A stretch of 64,000 nt of DNA, from contig NZ_JABUMX010000003.1 in NCBI RefSeq assembly GCF_013327855.1, forward strand, positions 124,001 through 188,000, given 5' to 3'. Of the stretch, positions 8,821 to 20,033 are shown one piece after another. Below the pieces are notes generated by a model. The model worked only from the letters and a program-made list of their open reading frames with translations. It was not told the origin of the DNA and did not search any database. Made by a program: the position numbers and the translations under genes. The stretch comes from Phyllobacterium pellucidum. Its GTDB lineage: Bacteria; Pseudomonadota; Alphaproteobacteria; Rhizobiales; Rhizobiaceae. Position 1 is the stretch's first letter; every line of letters begins with the position of its first letter.

Positions 8821-10167
8821 CTAGGCCGCCGAAGACGAAATCACGGAAATGATGTCGTTGACCACCGCCTCGACCAGCTTGCGGTCGTCGCCCTCCGCCA
8901 TGACGCGGATCAGCGGCTCGGTGCCGGACGGGCGGATCACAAGGCGGCCGGCCGTGCCGAGACGATCGCGCGCTTCGTCGATCGCGCTTTTCACGTTCTT
9001 GTTTTCAAGCGGCTTGCCGCCGGTGGTGCGCACATTCTTCAAGAGCTGCGGCACGGGGTCGAACTTGCGGCAAACCTCGCTGACCGGACGTCCCTGTTCC
9101 TGCACGACAGCGAGTATCTGCAAGGCCGAGACCAGGCCGTCGCCCGTTGTCGAGAAATCGGACAAAACGATGTGACCGGACTGCTCGCCCCCGACGTTGA
9201 AGCCATGGTTACGCATGTGCTCGACCACGTAGCGGTCTCCAACCTGCGTGCGGGCAAGGGTCAGTCCCCGATCCATCAAGAAGCGTTCGAGCCCGAGATT
9301 GGACATCACGGTTGCAACGACGCCGCCGCCGACGAGCCTATCCGTCTCCTGCCACGATTGGGCGATGACCGCCATCAACTGGTCGCCGTCGATGATGGCG
9401 CCATTTTCATCGACGATCAGCACGCGGTCGGCATCGCCATCGAGCGCGATGCCGATATCGGCCCGCACCTCGTGCACCTTCTTGATCAGGCCGAGCGGAT
9501 GGGTCGAACCGCAGTCTTCATTGATGTTGGTGCCGTTCGGCTTATCGTTGATTGTGATCACTTCCGCGCCGAGTTCCCAAAGGGCGGCCGGAGCGACCTT
9601 GTAGGCCGCGCCATTGGCACAGTCGACGACGATCCTGAGGCCCGAGAGCGAGATATTCTTAGGCGTCGTGCGCTTTGCAAATTCGATGTAGCGGTAGATG
9701 TCGCCATCGACACGCTTGGCGCGTCCGAGATTGTCGAAACTCGACAGGCGATCCGACAGGTTCTCGTCCATCAGACGTTCGATCTGCAGTTCGATCTCGT
9801 CGGAAAGCTTGAAGCCGTCCGGTCCGAACAGCTTGATGCCATTGTCGAAATAGGGGTTATGCGAAGCCGAGATCATCACGCCGATATCGGCGCGGAGCGA
9901 GCGGCAGAGCATTGCAACAGCGGGTGTCGGAATCGGGCCGAGCAGGAATACATCCATCCCGGTCGAGGTGAAGCCGGCGACAAGGGCGTTCTCGATCATG
10001 TACCCTGAAAGCCGCGTATCCTTGCCGATAACGACGCGGTTGCGGTGCTCGCCGCGCTTGAACGTAAGGCCGACGGCCATGCCGACTTTCATTGCGATGT
10101 CGGGGGTCATGGGATAGGCGTTTGCCTGTCCGCGAATGCCATCCGTGCCGAAATATTTGCGCGCCAT
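8821..10167 (-). CDS. glmM: Phosphoglucosamine mutase GlmM
   Basis: Converts glucosamine-6-phosphate to glucosamine-1-phosphate for UDP-GlcNAc, and hence for peptidoglycan and lipopolysaccharide. At 448 residues it has the standard length. The phosphoserine loop is [14 protein letters not shown], the metal-binding loop DGDADRV is in [15 protein letters not shown], the sugar-binding loop is GGEQSGH, and the C-terminal phosphate loop is [15 protein letters not shown]. The start ATG gives [13 protein letters not shown], the canonical N-terminus. It lies downstream of ftsH on the same strand, a common pairing, but a strong hairpin at 10329-10360 lies between them, so it may have its own promoter. 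Confidence 0.97.
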   Translation of the reverse strand: MARKYFGTDGIRGQANAYPMTPDIAMKVGMAVGLTFKRGEHRNRVVIGKDTRLSGYMIENALVAGFTSTGMDVFLLGPIPTPAVAMLCRSLRADIGVMISASHNPYFDNGIKLFGPDGFKLSDEIELQIERLMDENLSDRLSSFDNLGRAKRVDGDIYRYIEFAKRTTPKNISLSGLRIVVDCANGAAYKVAPAALWELGAEVITINDKPNGTNINEDCGSTHPLGLIKKVHEVRADIGIALDGDADRVLIVDENGAIIDGDQLMAVIAQSWQETDRLVGGGVVATVMSNLGLERFLMDRGLTLARTQVGDRYVVEHMRNHGFNVGGEQSGHIVLSDFSTTGDGLVSALQILAVVQEQGRPVSEVCRKFDPVPQLLKNVRTTGGKPLENKNVKSAIDEARDRLGTAGRLVIRPSGTEPLIRVMAEGDDRKLVEAVVNDIISVISSSAA

Positions 10168-10328
10168 GCTGGTTATCCGAATTTAGGGCTGTCTCATATC
10201 CGGAAAGACAGGAATGCAGCCTCGTGTGCCTGACTTTGGTCTTGTGAAGCTTATTGCAAAAGACCTTCTATTCCGCATCTCACAATTTGTGTAGCGATTA
10301 TACTTAGAGCCAATGCATGAACAATTCG

Positions 10329-10360
10329 TACAAACGGCCGGTTTTCACCGGCCGTTTGTA
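10329..10360. terminator. Long perfect hairpin between ftsH and glmM
   Basis: A 13-bp perfect stem (tacaaacggccgg/ccggccgtttgta) with a 6-base loop, 16 bases past the ftsH stop. It lacks a long T-run on the minus strand, so it could be a weak terminator or an RNA-stability or processing element. Confidence 0.65.
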
Positions 10361-10376
10361 GAAGTTGCATCCACCA

Positions 10377-12311
<1,935 letters not shown>

Positions 12312-12406
12312 ATCGGGTCCCATCAATCACAACCGCAAGGATGCGGAATTTTAACGTAACATAGGTTCGAAGCGTGGCCTTGCCAAGGCTGGCAGTCAAA
12401 CTGAGG

Positions 12407-13783
12407 TCAATTCTTGTTAATCTGGTTTACAGGCAAACCCTTATAAGGCGGTAGGAAAAACAGTTCGGCAAGGACTCTGGCCAAGCTGATATCATAGCCT
12501 GAAAGGATATGGTCGAACAGGGAAAGGTGCCGCGCGAGAGCGATGCCGGCAGGCAACTTAGCGTGATCGTCGCGGCAAATTACGCTGGTTATCTCGCCTT
12601 CGTTTACAATTGCAGGCGAGGATTTCAGGGCACCGGGATGAATGTTGGTGGATCGTTCTTCTCCGATCGATCCTGTATTCCCTTTCCCGACTGGTACGAT
12701 CTCGACCGGATTTTTCGTCCAGTTGGTGAGCCGATAGCGCCCGTCCCAGATAGCGGTTTCGCCAGCCCCAACGCTGATTTCAGGCAGCGACCGCAGTTCG
12801 CGATAGATGAAAGCCCTGTCTCGCTTTACCTCAATCACGCAGCGGCCGAGCGATACGCGCCGGAACGTCCCATTTCCCGCAATATGCTGGATGGCCCTGT
12901 TACAAAGCTCTGCCGCCGGCAGCATCGATAGGCCCCCCATCGCCGCGAGAAGGACGCCAACGGCAAGGCGTCTGTCATCCCTATCGCTGGCAAAAGCCGA
13001 TCTTTCGATTTCGGCGAGCGTGCCATCGTGCACCGCGACGCTTTTCTGCAAAAGTGCGACGGCGCCGATATTATGCGCCATGCGCTGCTCGGTCTTTATC
13101 GCAATATTCGCGAGTAAAGCTGCGCGCTCCTCATCGCGCAGCGCCTTGCGGATGCGCACGCGTTCATACTTCGGGTCTTCGTTGGATGGATCATCGCGCC
13201 AAGCGATGCCGCGAGACCGCAAATAGGCGCGGAGCGCGTCGCGGGTTATCCCGAGCAGGGGCCGCATCAGCCAGATCTCGCGTTCGAACAATGTCGCAGG
13301 CGCCATGCCGGCAAGACCCCTGTCGCTGCCTCCGCCATTTGTTCGCAAGCGCCGCATAGCATAGGTTTCGATCTGGTCGTCCTGCGTGTGTCCCGTCAGG
13401 ATCACGTCCGTATCCGCCTCCCGGGCCGCCTGGCAAAGAAGGCGATATCGGGCGTCGCGCGCCGATGCCGAGAGTGCGGTCTGTGGCTTGGGCTCATCCC
13501 AGGCAAGAGTCCGGTGCTCGACGCCGAGTTCTGCGCACAGCGTTGCCACATAGCGCGCTTCTTCGGCGGCTTCCGGGCGAAGGCAATGATCGACGGTAAC
13601 GGCAATAATGGCTGGGAACTGCGGCCGGGAAGCGCACAACTCTGCGAGGAGATGGAGAAGCCCCAGAGAGTCGCTGCCGCCGGAGACGGCGACGATGACC
13701 GAAGTCAGTCCCTCGAAATGGACAGAACCAAAAATACGTTCCGGATCGAGCCCTGTCTCAGCACTTGTTGGCGGCACGCTCAC
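12407..13783 (-). CDS. tilS: tRNA(Ile)-lysidine synthetase TilS
   Basis: Adds lysine to C34 of the CAU-anticodon isoleucine tRNA, changing both its codon and its amino-acid identity; an essential cytoplasmic enzyme. The PP-loop ATP site SGGSDS is near residue 33 (VIVAVSGGSDSLGLLHLL), followed by TGHTQDDQIET and the RPLLGITRDALRAYLRSRGIAWRDDPSN segment typical of TilS. At 458 residues it is within the family range. It starts with GTG at 13783, overlapping the cpoB 3' end by 26 bases, which suggests translational coupling. Confidence 0.94.
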   Translation of the reverse strand: MSVPPTSAETGLDPERIFGSVHFEGLTSVIVAVSGGSDSLGLLHLLAELCASRPQFPAIIAVTVDHCLRPEAAEEARYVATLCAELGVEHRTLAWDEPKPQTALSASARDARYRLLCQAAREADTDVILTGHTQDDQIETYAMRRLRTNGGGSDRGLAGMAPATLFEREIWLMRPLLGITRDALRAYLRSRGIAWRDDPSNEDPKYERVRIRKALRDEERAALLANIAIKTEQRMAHNIGAVALLQKSVAVHDGTLAEIERSAFASDRDDRRLAVGVLLAAMGGLSMLPAAELCNRAIQHIAGNGTFRRVSLGRCVIEVKRDRAFIYRELRSLPEISVGAGETAIWDGRYRLTNWTKNPVEIVPVGKGNTGSIGEERSTNIHPGALKSSPAIVNEGEITSVICRDDHAKLPAGIALARHLSLFDHILSGYDISLARVLAELFFLPPYKGLPVNQINKN

Positions 13784-14753
13784 TCTTCACGCGCTCCTTG
13801 ATCGCCGGCGTAATATTCGGATAGCGCGTTGCGACGGAGGAAAAGGTGGCGCAGGCGACGTCATGATCGCGCATCTTGGCGAGAGTCATGCCGAGCTTCA
13901 GCAGGTTCTCCGGGCTCTTCTTCGAATCCGGATACTGCTTGTGATTGTCGAGGAACACCGATGCCGCATCCTGATATCGGCCTTGCCCGTAAAGCGACTC
14001 GCCGAGCCAGTAACGGGCATCGGGGTCGGCCGGATCCTTGGGGAACCGGTCGACATGATCGCGGAAGGCAAGTTCCGCGCTCTTGTAGTCGCCGGAAAGG
14101 AATAGCTGATAGGCCTGGTTGTAAAGCACCTTGGGATCGTCGGTTTGCGGCAAGGCAGCAACTGTCGTGTTGTCAGCCGGCGGATTATCGCTGGCATTTC
14201 CACCGATCACGTTGCCATTGGCATCAAATTCGATCTGCCCGAGGTCGCGCGGCGGCGCGCCGAGTTGCTCGGAGCCGGACAAATCGACCTGGGGATCAAT
14301 AGCAGCGGAATCGGTGGTCTGGGGCGCGGCCCGCGACGAACCGGAAGAGGCAGAGGCATCCGACGATGCCTCCCCCGTTGTTGTTCGCGGCGATGGCGCG
14401 GATGCGACCGTGCGATCGCTCTTGCCGCCAGCGTCCGACCGCTTGCCCTTTTCCAGCTCCTGGAAGCGGAACTCGTTGTCTTCCTGTACTTTGCGCATCT
14501 GCTCCTGCATTTGCAGGATCTGGAAGTTCAGTTCCTCAACCTTGCCGGTGAGCTGCCTGATCTGCTCCTCGAGCTGGCTCACCCGCGGATCGCCTGCCTG
14601 AGCCAGGATGACGGGAGCTTTGCTGGGTGCAATCTCCGCCTTTGGCGCAGGCGGAAAAAATCCACCGCTCAAATCCATGGCGTGGCCGACGCCGGTTGCC
14701 AGAAATGGCATAACCGTCAGTGCCAGAACCATTCTCTTAAGTCCTTTGTTCAT
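13758..14753 (-). CDS. cpoB: Tol-Pal system periplasmic protein CpoB (YbgF)
   Basis: A periplasmic Tol-associated factor that in E. coli links outer-membrane constriction with peptidoglycan synthesis. It has 331 residues, with a signal peptide up to about residue 25 (LALTVMPFLATGVGHA). A coiled coil (VSQLEEQIRQLTGKVEELNFQILQ...) corresponds to the trimerisation region. A Ser/Ala/Thr-rich linker follows, then C-terminal TPR repeats (LYNQAYQLFLSGDYKSAELAF; DARYWLGESLYGQGRYQDAA; PENLLKLGMTLAKM). It ends with a Cys next to the C-terminus (AANKC). pal lies upstream and tilS overlaps downstream. Confidence 0.93.
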   Translation of the reverse strand: MNKGLKRMVLALTVMPFLATGVGHAMDLSGGFFPPAPKAEIAPSKAPVILAQAGDPRVSQLEEQIRQLTGKVEELNFQILQMQEQMRKVQEDNEFRFQELEKGKRSDAGGKSDRTVASAPSPRTTTGEASSDASASSGSSRAAPQTTDSAAIDPQVDLSGSEQLGAPPRDLGQIEFDANGNVIGGNASDNPPADNTTVAALPQTDDPKVLYNQAYQLFLSGDYKSAELAFRDHVDRFPKDPADPDARYWLGESLYGQGRYQDAASVFLDNHKQYPDSKKSPENLLKLGMTLAKMRDHDVACATFSSVATRYPNITPAIKERVKSERAANKC

Positions 14754-14863
14754 TCCTTTTACCGCCCCTGATATGGGAATTGAAACACCGCCATGATTGC
14801 GGCCGCCCTATCTAACACGAGCAATGTGACTTCGGCCAAATTTTGTTAGCCTTGCGTCAAAAC

Positions 14864-14886
14864 AAAAAAAGCGGCCCGAAAGCCGC
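14864..14886 (-). terminator. Intrinsic terminator after pal
   Basis: A short GC stem (gcggc/gccgc) with a 6-base loop, followed on the minus strand by seven T residues. It lies 28 bases past the pal stop and separates pal from cpoB. Confidence 0.85.
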
Positions 14887-14914
14887 CTTTTCCGTCTATA
14901 AAATCGAAGCCTGC

Positions 14915-15418
14915 TTAGCTGCCAGCGCCGCCGAGAACGGTGATGGCGCGGCGATTCTGCGACCAGCACGATTCGCTGTCGCAAACGGCAACCGGACGCT
15001 CGTTACCATAGGAGATGGTCTTGATGCGGCCAGCTGGAACGCCCTGAGATGCCAGATAGTTGCGTGTCGCAGCAGCACGGCGCTGACCGAGAGCAAGGTT
15101 GTACTCGCGCGTGCCGCGCTCGTCGGCATGGCCTTCGACGGTGATCGCATAGTTCGGGTAGCGCTTCAGCCACTGTGCCTGCTTGGACAGGGTCTGCTGT
15201 GCATCACCACGGATGACCGAGGAGTCGACATCGAAGAAGATGCGATCGCCGACATTGACGGTGAAGTCTTGCGTCGAGCCCGGTGTCGCGCTGCCAGCAA
15301 GGCCAAGGTCGCCGGCGCTGTTGGGCATGTTTTTCTTCGAGGCGCAACCCGCGATGGCGAGAGACATGAACAGTGCAACGACAAGTGGACTGCGTGCGAT
15401 CATTTCGAACCGGCGCAT
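14915..15418 (-). CDS. pal: Peptidoglycan-associated lipoprotein Pal (Omp16-like)
   Basis: Outer-membrane lipoprotein that ties the membrane to peptidoglycan and is pulled to the division site by TolB and TolQRA. It has 167 residues. The signal peptide ends in lipobox LAIAGC, with Cys25 the lipidation site. The OmpA-like domain (about 55-165) has FFDVDSSVIR, EGHADERGTREYNLALGQRRA and the diaminopimelate-binding Asp/Arg pair in that motif. It closely resembles Brucella Omp16, including two late cysteines (CDSESCWSQNRRA). Hairpins lie on both sides, so pal is probably a separate transcript. A perfect CtrA-type box lies 83 bases upstream. Confidence 0.97.
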   Translation of the reverse strand: MRRFEMIARSPLVVALFMSLAIAGCASKKNMPNSAGDLGLAGSATPGSTQDFTVNVGDRIFFDVDSSVIRGDAQQTLSKQAQWLKRYPNYAITVEGHADERGTREYNLALGQRRAAATRNYLASQGVPAGRIKTISYGNERPVAVCDSESCWSQNRRAITVLGGAGS

Positions 15419-15500
15419 GGCCTGGACTCCTTAAGAACTGAATTGTTTCGGTGAACAACCAGTAACCATATTGAGGTTAAGGCGAGTTCAAGAAACAGGG

Positions 15501-15515
15501 TTAATCCCCTCTTAA
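15501..15515 (-). promoter_or_regulatory. CtrA box (TTAA-N7-TTAA) upstream of pal
   Basis: TTAAGAGGGGATTAAC on the minus strand is a perfect CtrA full site, 83 bases before the pal start codon, almost the same distance as the box upstream of the Omp25-like gene. A GANTC site (GAATC, 15532-15536) is nearby. No clear -10 was seen at the 11-base distance found for the other boxes. Confidence 0.65.
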
Positions 15516-15576
15516 AACCAGGATTAACGGCGAATCGAATGCGTATTTCCGTACCTCTAAGGCAAACAATGCGGCG

Positions 15577-15622
15577 GAAAAACGACATTCGCGGCGAATG
15601 TCGGGGGACATCGCCGCGAATG
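15577..15622 (-). terminator. Terminator of the tolQRAB transcript
   Basis: A stem of about 16 bp with one bulge (cattcgcggcga...tcgccgcgaatg), 31 bases past the tolB stop. On the minus strand it is followed by TCGTTTTTCC. It should insulate pal from tolQRAB. Confidence 0.88.
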
Positions 15623-15652
15623 CAGAGAAGAGCTCCTGATGGCTGGCAGCCA

Positions 15653-16969
15653 CTATTCGAGAAGCGGAGACCAGGCCGGGTCCGACGAGAGGTTCGGGGT
15701 CTGGATCTGGCGAATATTGCGGCCAGTCAGATCGACCGTCATCAGATGCGGGCTGTTCGAGCCGGGCGGCTGGCGGAAGAACATCAGCACGCGGCCATTA
15801 GGCGCCCAGGTCGGGCCCTCATCGTGGTAGCCGCTCGAAAGGATGCGCTCGCCCGAGCCGTCGGTCTTCATGACGCCGATCGAGAATTCGCCGCCCGCCT
15901 GCTTCGTGAAAGCGATCAGGTCGCCGCGCGGTGACCAGACCGGGGTCGAATAGGAACCGTCGCCGAAGGAAATGCGCTGCGGGTTCGAACCATCCGCGCC
16001 CATCTTGTAGATTTGCGGTCGGCCGCCACGATCGGATTCGAAGACGACCTGCGTGCCATCCGGCGAATAGGATGCGCCGGTATCGATCGCAGACGTGCTG
16101 GTCAGGCGCGTCGTCGTGCGGCTGCGCAGGTCCATGGTGTAAATGTTGGCGCTGCCGTCTTCCTGGAGCAGGCTCATGACGACCTTTTGCCCATCGGGTG
16201 AAAAGCGCGGTGCGATAGTCATGCCGGGGAAGTTGCCGACGAGTTCACGCTGGCCGGTCTCGAGTTGCAAGAGGTAAATCTGCGGCTTGCCGCCTTCGAA
16301 CGACATATAGGTGATTTCCTGCCGGCTCGGCGAGAAGCGCGGTGTCAGGACGAGGTCCTTGCCGTTGGTGAGATAGCGCGTGTTGGCACCGTCCTGGTCC
16401 ATGATGGCGAGACGCTTGACGCGTTTTTCCTTGGTGCCGGACTCGTCGACATAGACGACGCGGGTATCGAAATAGCCGTCCTCGCCCGTCAGTTCCTTGT
16501 AGATCGCGTCGGCGATGATGTGGGCGACCCGGCGCCAGCTTTCCGGCGAGGTGAAGAACTGCTGTCCGATCAATTGCTTACCGGCGAAGGTGTCCCACAG
16601 GCGGAACTCCGCCTTCAGCCTGCCGTCGCCCTGCTTGGTGACGCGGCCGGTGACAAGCGCCTGGGCATTGATCACCTTCCAGTCTTCAAAGCGCGGCGCA
16701 GCATCGGGGTTCGAGATCTTTTCGATGAACGCACCCTTTTCGATCGGCGCGAAGAGGCCGGACCTCTCAAGGTCCGCAGCAATCACGCCGGAAATATTGG
16801 TCCCAAGCTGATCACCGGAGAGAAAATCTGTAATCGCGATGGGCATGGGTTCAACCACGCCCTTGGTGATATCGAGTTTGAGCTGCGCGCGCGCCGGGAG
16901 CGTTGCAACAGCCAACAATGCGATAATCATCGCGAAAGCGGAAAGAATTGTCCGGGTCGTTCTAAGCAT
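15653..16969 (-). CDS. tolB: Tol-Pal system protein TolB
   Basis: Periplasmic beta-propeller that binds Pal and TolA and cycles Pal between free and bound states. From ATG 16969 it has 438 residues: a signal peptide ([18 protein letters not shown]), an N-terminal alpha/beta domain, then repeated propeller blades with [35 protein letters not shown] and APNGRVLMF. 16969 is chosen because it places the signal peptide at the N-terminus behind a GAGGG site. An ATG at 17008, which overlaps the tolA stop as TGATG, would add 13 residues and implies coupling. It is the fourth gene of tolQRAB. Confidence 0.95.
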   Translation of the reverse strand: MLRTTRTILSAFAMIIALLAVATLPARAQLKLDITKGVVEPMPIAITDFLSGDQLGTNISGVIAADLERSGLFAPIEKGAFIEKISNPDAAPRFEDWKVINAQALVTGRVTKQGDGRLKAEFRLWDTFAGKQLIGQQFFTSPESWRRVAHIIADAIYKELTGEDGYFDTRVVYVDESGTKEKRVKRLAIMDQDGANTRYLTNGKDLVLTPRFSPSRQEITYMSFEGGKPQIYLLQLETGQRELVGNFPGMTIAPRFSPDGQKVVMSLLQEDGSANIYTMDLRSRTTTRLTSTSAIDTGASYSPDGTQVVFESDRGGRPQIYKMGADGSNPQRISFGDGSYSTPVWSPRGDLIAFTKQAGGEFSIGVMKTDGSGERILSSGYHDEGPTWAPNGRVLMFFRQPPGSNSPHLMTVDLTGRNIRQIQTPNLSSDPAWSPLLE

Positions 16970-17007
16970 AAGTTCAGGGCCCTCTTTTGGCTGGCCAATT
17001 GTCATCA

Positions 17008-18069
17008 TCAGGTCGTTCCTGGATAGAAAGTCAGTTCAACATCTTTCCAGGTATCATATTTGTCTTGCGGCAGATTGAACGGCACCGAGCGCATGACCGC
17101 GCGCAATGCACTGCTCTTGATCGCGTTCAGGAGACCGGGTTCACCGCCACTGCCGCTCACGACCGGCGAACCTTCGATCTCGCCACTCGGCGTGAGCTTG
17201 AACGAGACGATGATCTTCATATCCGGATATTCCTCGGCACCCACCGGCTTGTTCCAGTTGCCCTCGATGGCGCTGCGCAATGCATCCATTTCGCTCTGGC
17301 TGAGCTTCGAGCCGCCCGTCGCCTTGTCGGCGCCAAGAGAAGCCCGGTCCGTGGAGCGCTTGGCACCGCCTGCGGATGGCTTCTGGTTGTTGAGCAATTC
17401 CGCAACCTCGTCGGCTATGCCCTTCTCCTTGGAGGGTTTGGCCGCCGTCTGCGTCTGCTTCGGCTTCTCAGGTTCCTTGCGCTCCGGAGTCTTTGCCGTC
17501 TGCGCCGGCTGGGTAGGCTTTGCTTCCGGCTTGGCGACATTTTCGGGAAGCTTGAAGGTCTCTTCCTGCGGTACGGGATCGGGCTTTGCTTCAGTAATGG
17601 CCGCGGCCACGGGGTCAGGTTTGACTTCCTGCTTGGGCGCAGGCTCCGGCTTCACCTCCGTGGCGGGCACGGGTTCAGGCTTCGGTTCCGGCTTGACCTC
17701 GGGTTTCGGCTCAGGCTGCGGTTCCGGCTTTGGGACAGGCGCTTCCGATGGCTTCGGCGCTTGTGCGGATTCCACCGGCTTGGGCTTTATTTCCAGCGTC
17801 TCCTTGGTCTTGGTGTCGAGGTCACTGTCGCCGATATTCTGGGCGTCTAGCTGGGTCTGCGGCTTCTCGGCGGGCTTCGGCGCGGGCTTTTCGGCCTTCG
17901 GCGCCTTCTTGTCGCCCTGCTGCAGCTGGGTGATGGATTCGACGGGAACGATATCGATAGGCATGGACTCGACGTCCGCGACCATCGGGGCGGGCGCGGA
18001 GAACGTCAGCAGCCCCCAGCCAAGGATGGCGGCATGAATAACAGCAGAGGATACGACACTGCCCTTCAT
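17008..18069 (-). CDS. tolA: TolA envelope-spanning protein
   Basis: Bridges the inner-membrane TolQR motor to TolB and Pal. It has 353 residues. The N-terminal transmembrane anchor ([18 protein letters not shown]) includes the Ser and His that contact TolQ. A long domain rich in Pro, Lys and Glu (about 55-235, with [17 protein letters not shown]-like repeats) replaces the Ala/Lys-rich helix of enterobacteria. A TonB_C-type domain ([14 protein letters not shown]...[18 protein letters not shown]...) is at the C-terminus. tolR ends 5 bases upstream, and tolB follows with a TGATG overlap. Confidence 0.92.
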   Translation of the reverse strand: MKGSVVSSAVIHAAILGWGLLTFSAPAPMVADVESMPIDIVPVESITQLQQGDKKAPKAEKPAPKPAEKPQTQLDAQNIGDSDLDTKTKETLEIKPKPVESAQAPKPSEAPVPKPEPQPEPKPEVKPEPKPEPVPATEVKPEPAPKQEVKPDPVAAAITEAKPDPVPQEETFKLPENVAKPEAKPTQPAQTAKTPERKEPEKPKQTQTAAKPSKEKGIADEVAELLNNQKPSAGGAKRSTDRASLGADKATGGSKLSQSEMDALRSAIEGNWNKPVGAEEYPDMKIIVSFKLTPSGEIEGSPVVSGSGGEPGLLNAIKSSALRAVMRSVPFNLPQDKYDTWKDVELTFYPGTT

Positions 18070-18074
18070 TTCGC

Positions 18075-18527
18075 TTAGCTATCCTGCTCCTGAAGACTGA
18101 CCAGACCAATATTCTTGAATCCGGCCGATGAAATGCGCGCCATGACCTTCATCACCGCGCCATAATCGGCTGTCTTGTCACCGCGAACGAAAATGCGCTC
18201 ATTATAGCCGGTCTTGGCGATTGCCTGCAGTTTCGGGACAATTTCCTCGATCGGAATTTCCGTGTCCTCGATGAAGATCTGTCCCTGCTGGTTGACCGAA
18301 ATCGTGATCGGTTTGGTATCGGTATCCAGCGCCTTGGCGGCGGTGTCCGGCAGGTCGATCGGCACGCCAACCGTCATCAGCGGCGCAGCGACCATGAAGA
18401 TGATCAGGAGAACCAGCATCACGTCGACCAGCGGCGTGACGTTGATTTCACTCATCAGCGCCTTGCTGGCCCGACCGCGGCGTCGGCGTCCGCCTGAAGA
18501 GCCATTGTTTCCCATTGACATGCCCAT
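18075..18527 (-). CDS. tolR: Tol-Pal proton channel component TolR
   Basis: The ExbD/TolR subunit of the proton-driven inner-membrane motor. It has 150 residues. After a Gly/Arg-rich start comes SEINVTPLVDVMLVLLIIFMVAAPLM, a single transmembrane helix whose Asp in PLVDVMLVLL is the conserved proton-carrying residue. The periplasmic domain follows (GVPIDLPDTAAKALD...ITISVNQQGQIFIEDTEIP). It lies between tolQ (45 bases) and tolA (5 bases) in one operon. Confidence 0.96.
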   Translation of the reverse strand: MGMSMGNNGSSGGRRRRGRASKALMSEINVTPLVDVMLVLLIIFMVAAPLMTVGVPIDLPDTAAKALDTDTKPITISVNQQGQIFIEDTEIPIEEIVPKLQAIAKTGYNERIFVRGDKTADYGAVMKVMARISSAGFKNIGLVSLQEQDS

Positions 18528-18572
18528 GGCATCAATCTCGCAATTTCAAGTATCGGTTACGCAGGCGGTCAT

Positions 18573-19280
18573 TCAGGTCCGCGGCAGCTTCTCATCGATT
18601 TGCCGCGAGAGTATGGCGGAAAACTCGTCCGCAAAGCCTTCCATGCGTGCTGTAAGCTTGCCGGCATCGCTCGACAATTTGTTGTAGGCGATAACGGCTG
18701 GAATAGCGGCGACAAGGCCGATAGCCGTTGCCAGCAGCGCTTCGGCAATACCAGGCGCCACAACGGCAAGGCTGGTGGACTTGGAACCGGCAATCGCCAT
18801 GAACGAGGTCATGATGCCGATGACGGTGCCGAAGAGACCGATGAAGGGGCCGGCGGAACCGATCGTCGCGAGAAATGTCAGGCGGGCGGCGAGATAGTCG
18901 CTTTCGCGCGCCAGCGCCACGTCCATCGCCTTGTCGATGCGCATCTGCAGGGCGATTGGCGACCGGGCACCCTTTTCGAATGACTTCTTCCATTCACGCA
19001 TGGCGGCGATGAAGATCGAGCCCATGCCGGTGGTGCGCTTGTCGCCAAGGTTGCGATAGAGCTCTTCGAGCGACTGGCCCGACCAGAAGACCTGTTCGAA
19101 ACGGTCGAAGGCGCGCTTGGCGCGTCCGAATCCGAGCGCTTTGTCGATGATGATCGCCCATGTCCAGATGGACGCACCGAGAAGCCCGATCATCACAAGC
19201 TTGACGATAAATCCGGCTTGCCAGAACAGTCCCCAAAGCGAAGTATCTGATGCTTGAACGGCAACCGCTAAATTTTCCAT
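18573..19280 (-). CDS. tolQ: Tol-Pal proton channel component TolQ
   Basis: The MotA/TolQ/ExbB-family subunit that forms the proton channel with TolR. It has 235 residues. The first transmembrane helix is LFWQAGFIVKLVMIGLLGASIWTWAIIID. A cytoplasmic stretch of about 100 residues follows, then two helices in the signature region (LATIGSAGPFIGLFGTVIGIMTSFMAI and GIAEALLATAIGLVAAIPAVIAYN). The ATG at 19280 (MENLAVAVQASD) is used because the upstream extension is not TolQ-like. It is the first gene of tolQRAB, with 240 bases to ybgC. Confidence 0.96.
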   Translation of the reverse strand: MENLAVAVQASDTSLWGLFWQAGFIVKLVMIGLLGASIWTWAIIIDKALGFGRAKRAFDRFEQVFWSGQSLEELYRNLGDKRTTGMGSIFIAAMREWKKSFEKGARSPIALQMRIDKAMDVALARESDYLAARLTFLATIGSAGPFIGLFGTVIGIMTSFMAIAGSKSTSLAVVAPGIAEALLATAIGLVAAIPAVIAYNKLSSDAGKLTARMEGFADEFSAILSRQIDEKLPRT

Positions 19281-19522
19281 AACCACAACCCTCGAATCCG
19301 AAAACCCGGCATGTTGACCGGGGCGCAATCGTCTCTCACTCCAGATGAGCCACGCTAGTGAGACCGGATTTTTCCAGTAACCACACCGCGGCTTCTCACG
19401 GTTAATTTTGGTAAAACGAAGGCGTTAACGCAAAACGCCCCGTTTGATGACCTTATTCATGGTTTGTTATGGTTAAGGATCAGTTATGATTCAGCCCGGT
19501 GCGTGATTTTAAATTATCGAGG

Positions 19523-19987
19523 CTAAGATTGCGGCTTGAAAAGCTTGATCCATTCTGCGGGAAACCTTCGCGGCCGCCCGGCGCCATTGACAAGGGCGGC
19601 TTCGACCCTTGCCGCGATCAAGAGTTCTTCACCGCGTTTGATCGATTGCGCCATGCGCACGCGCGCACCCGATATCTCCGCCGTATGGGTCTCCACCGTC
19701 AGGACATCGTCGATACGCGCCGCTGAGCGAAAGTCGATCTCCATGCGCCGCACCACCCAGACGATGCTTTCACCGAGCTTGCCGTCGGCCAGTTCCGAGT
19801 GGTGCACGCCGAGAAGCCGCAGATAGTCGGTGCGCCCGCGTTCAAGAAATTCGAGGTAGCGGGCATGGTAGACGACGCCGGAAAAATCGGTGTCCGCATA
19901 ATAGACGCGGGCAAGCAGCCGGTGCCCGATATCGGTCAATTCTCCGGCGAGACCATCCGTTAAGGAAAGAATATTGTTTTCGCTCAT
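19523..19987 (-). CDS. ybgC: Tol-Pal-associated acyl-CoA thioesterase YbgC
   Basis: A hotdog-fold thioesterase that hydrolyses acyl-CoA or acyl-ACP and is almost always encoded next to tolQ. It has 154 residues. The 4-hydroxybenzoyl-CoA-thioesterase motif is VYYADTDFSGVVYHARYLEFLERGRTDYLR, with catalytic Asp in YADTDFSG and the helix that covers the active site. The remainder is short beta-strands (IVWVVRRMEIDFRSAARIDDVLTVET). It lies 242 bases upstream of tolQ and is probably co-transcribed with it, although that gap is long enough for a promoter. Confidence 0.92.
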   Translation of the reverse strand: MSENNILSLTDGLAGELTDIGHRLLARVYYADTDFSGVVYHARYLEFLERGRTDYLRLLGVHHSELADGKLGESIVWVVRRMEIDFRSAARIDDVLTVETHTAEISGARVRMAQSIKRGEELLIAARVEAALVNGAGRPRRFPAEWIKLFKPQS

Positions 19988-20033
19988 GGTTCTTTTCTTT
20001 TGCCGGGTAGGCGGGCATTTTGTCCAGACCCGG

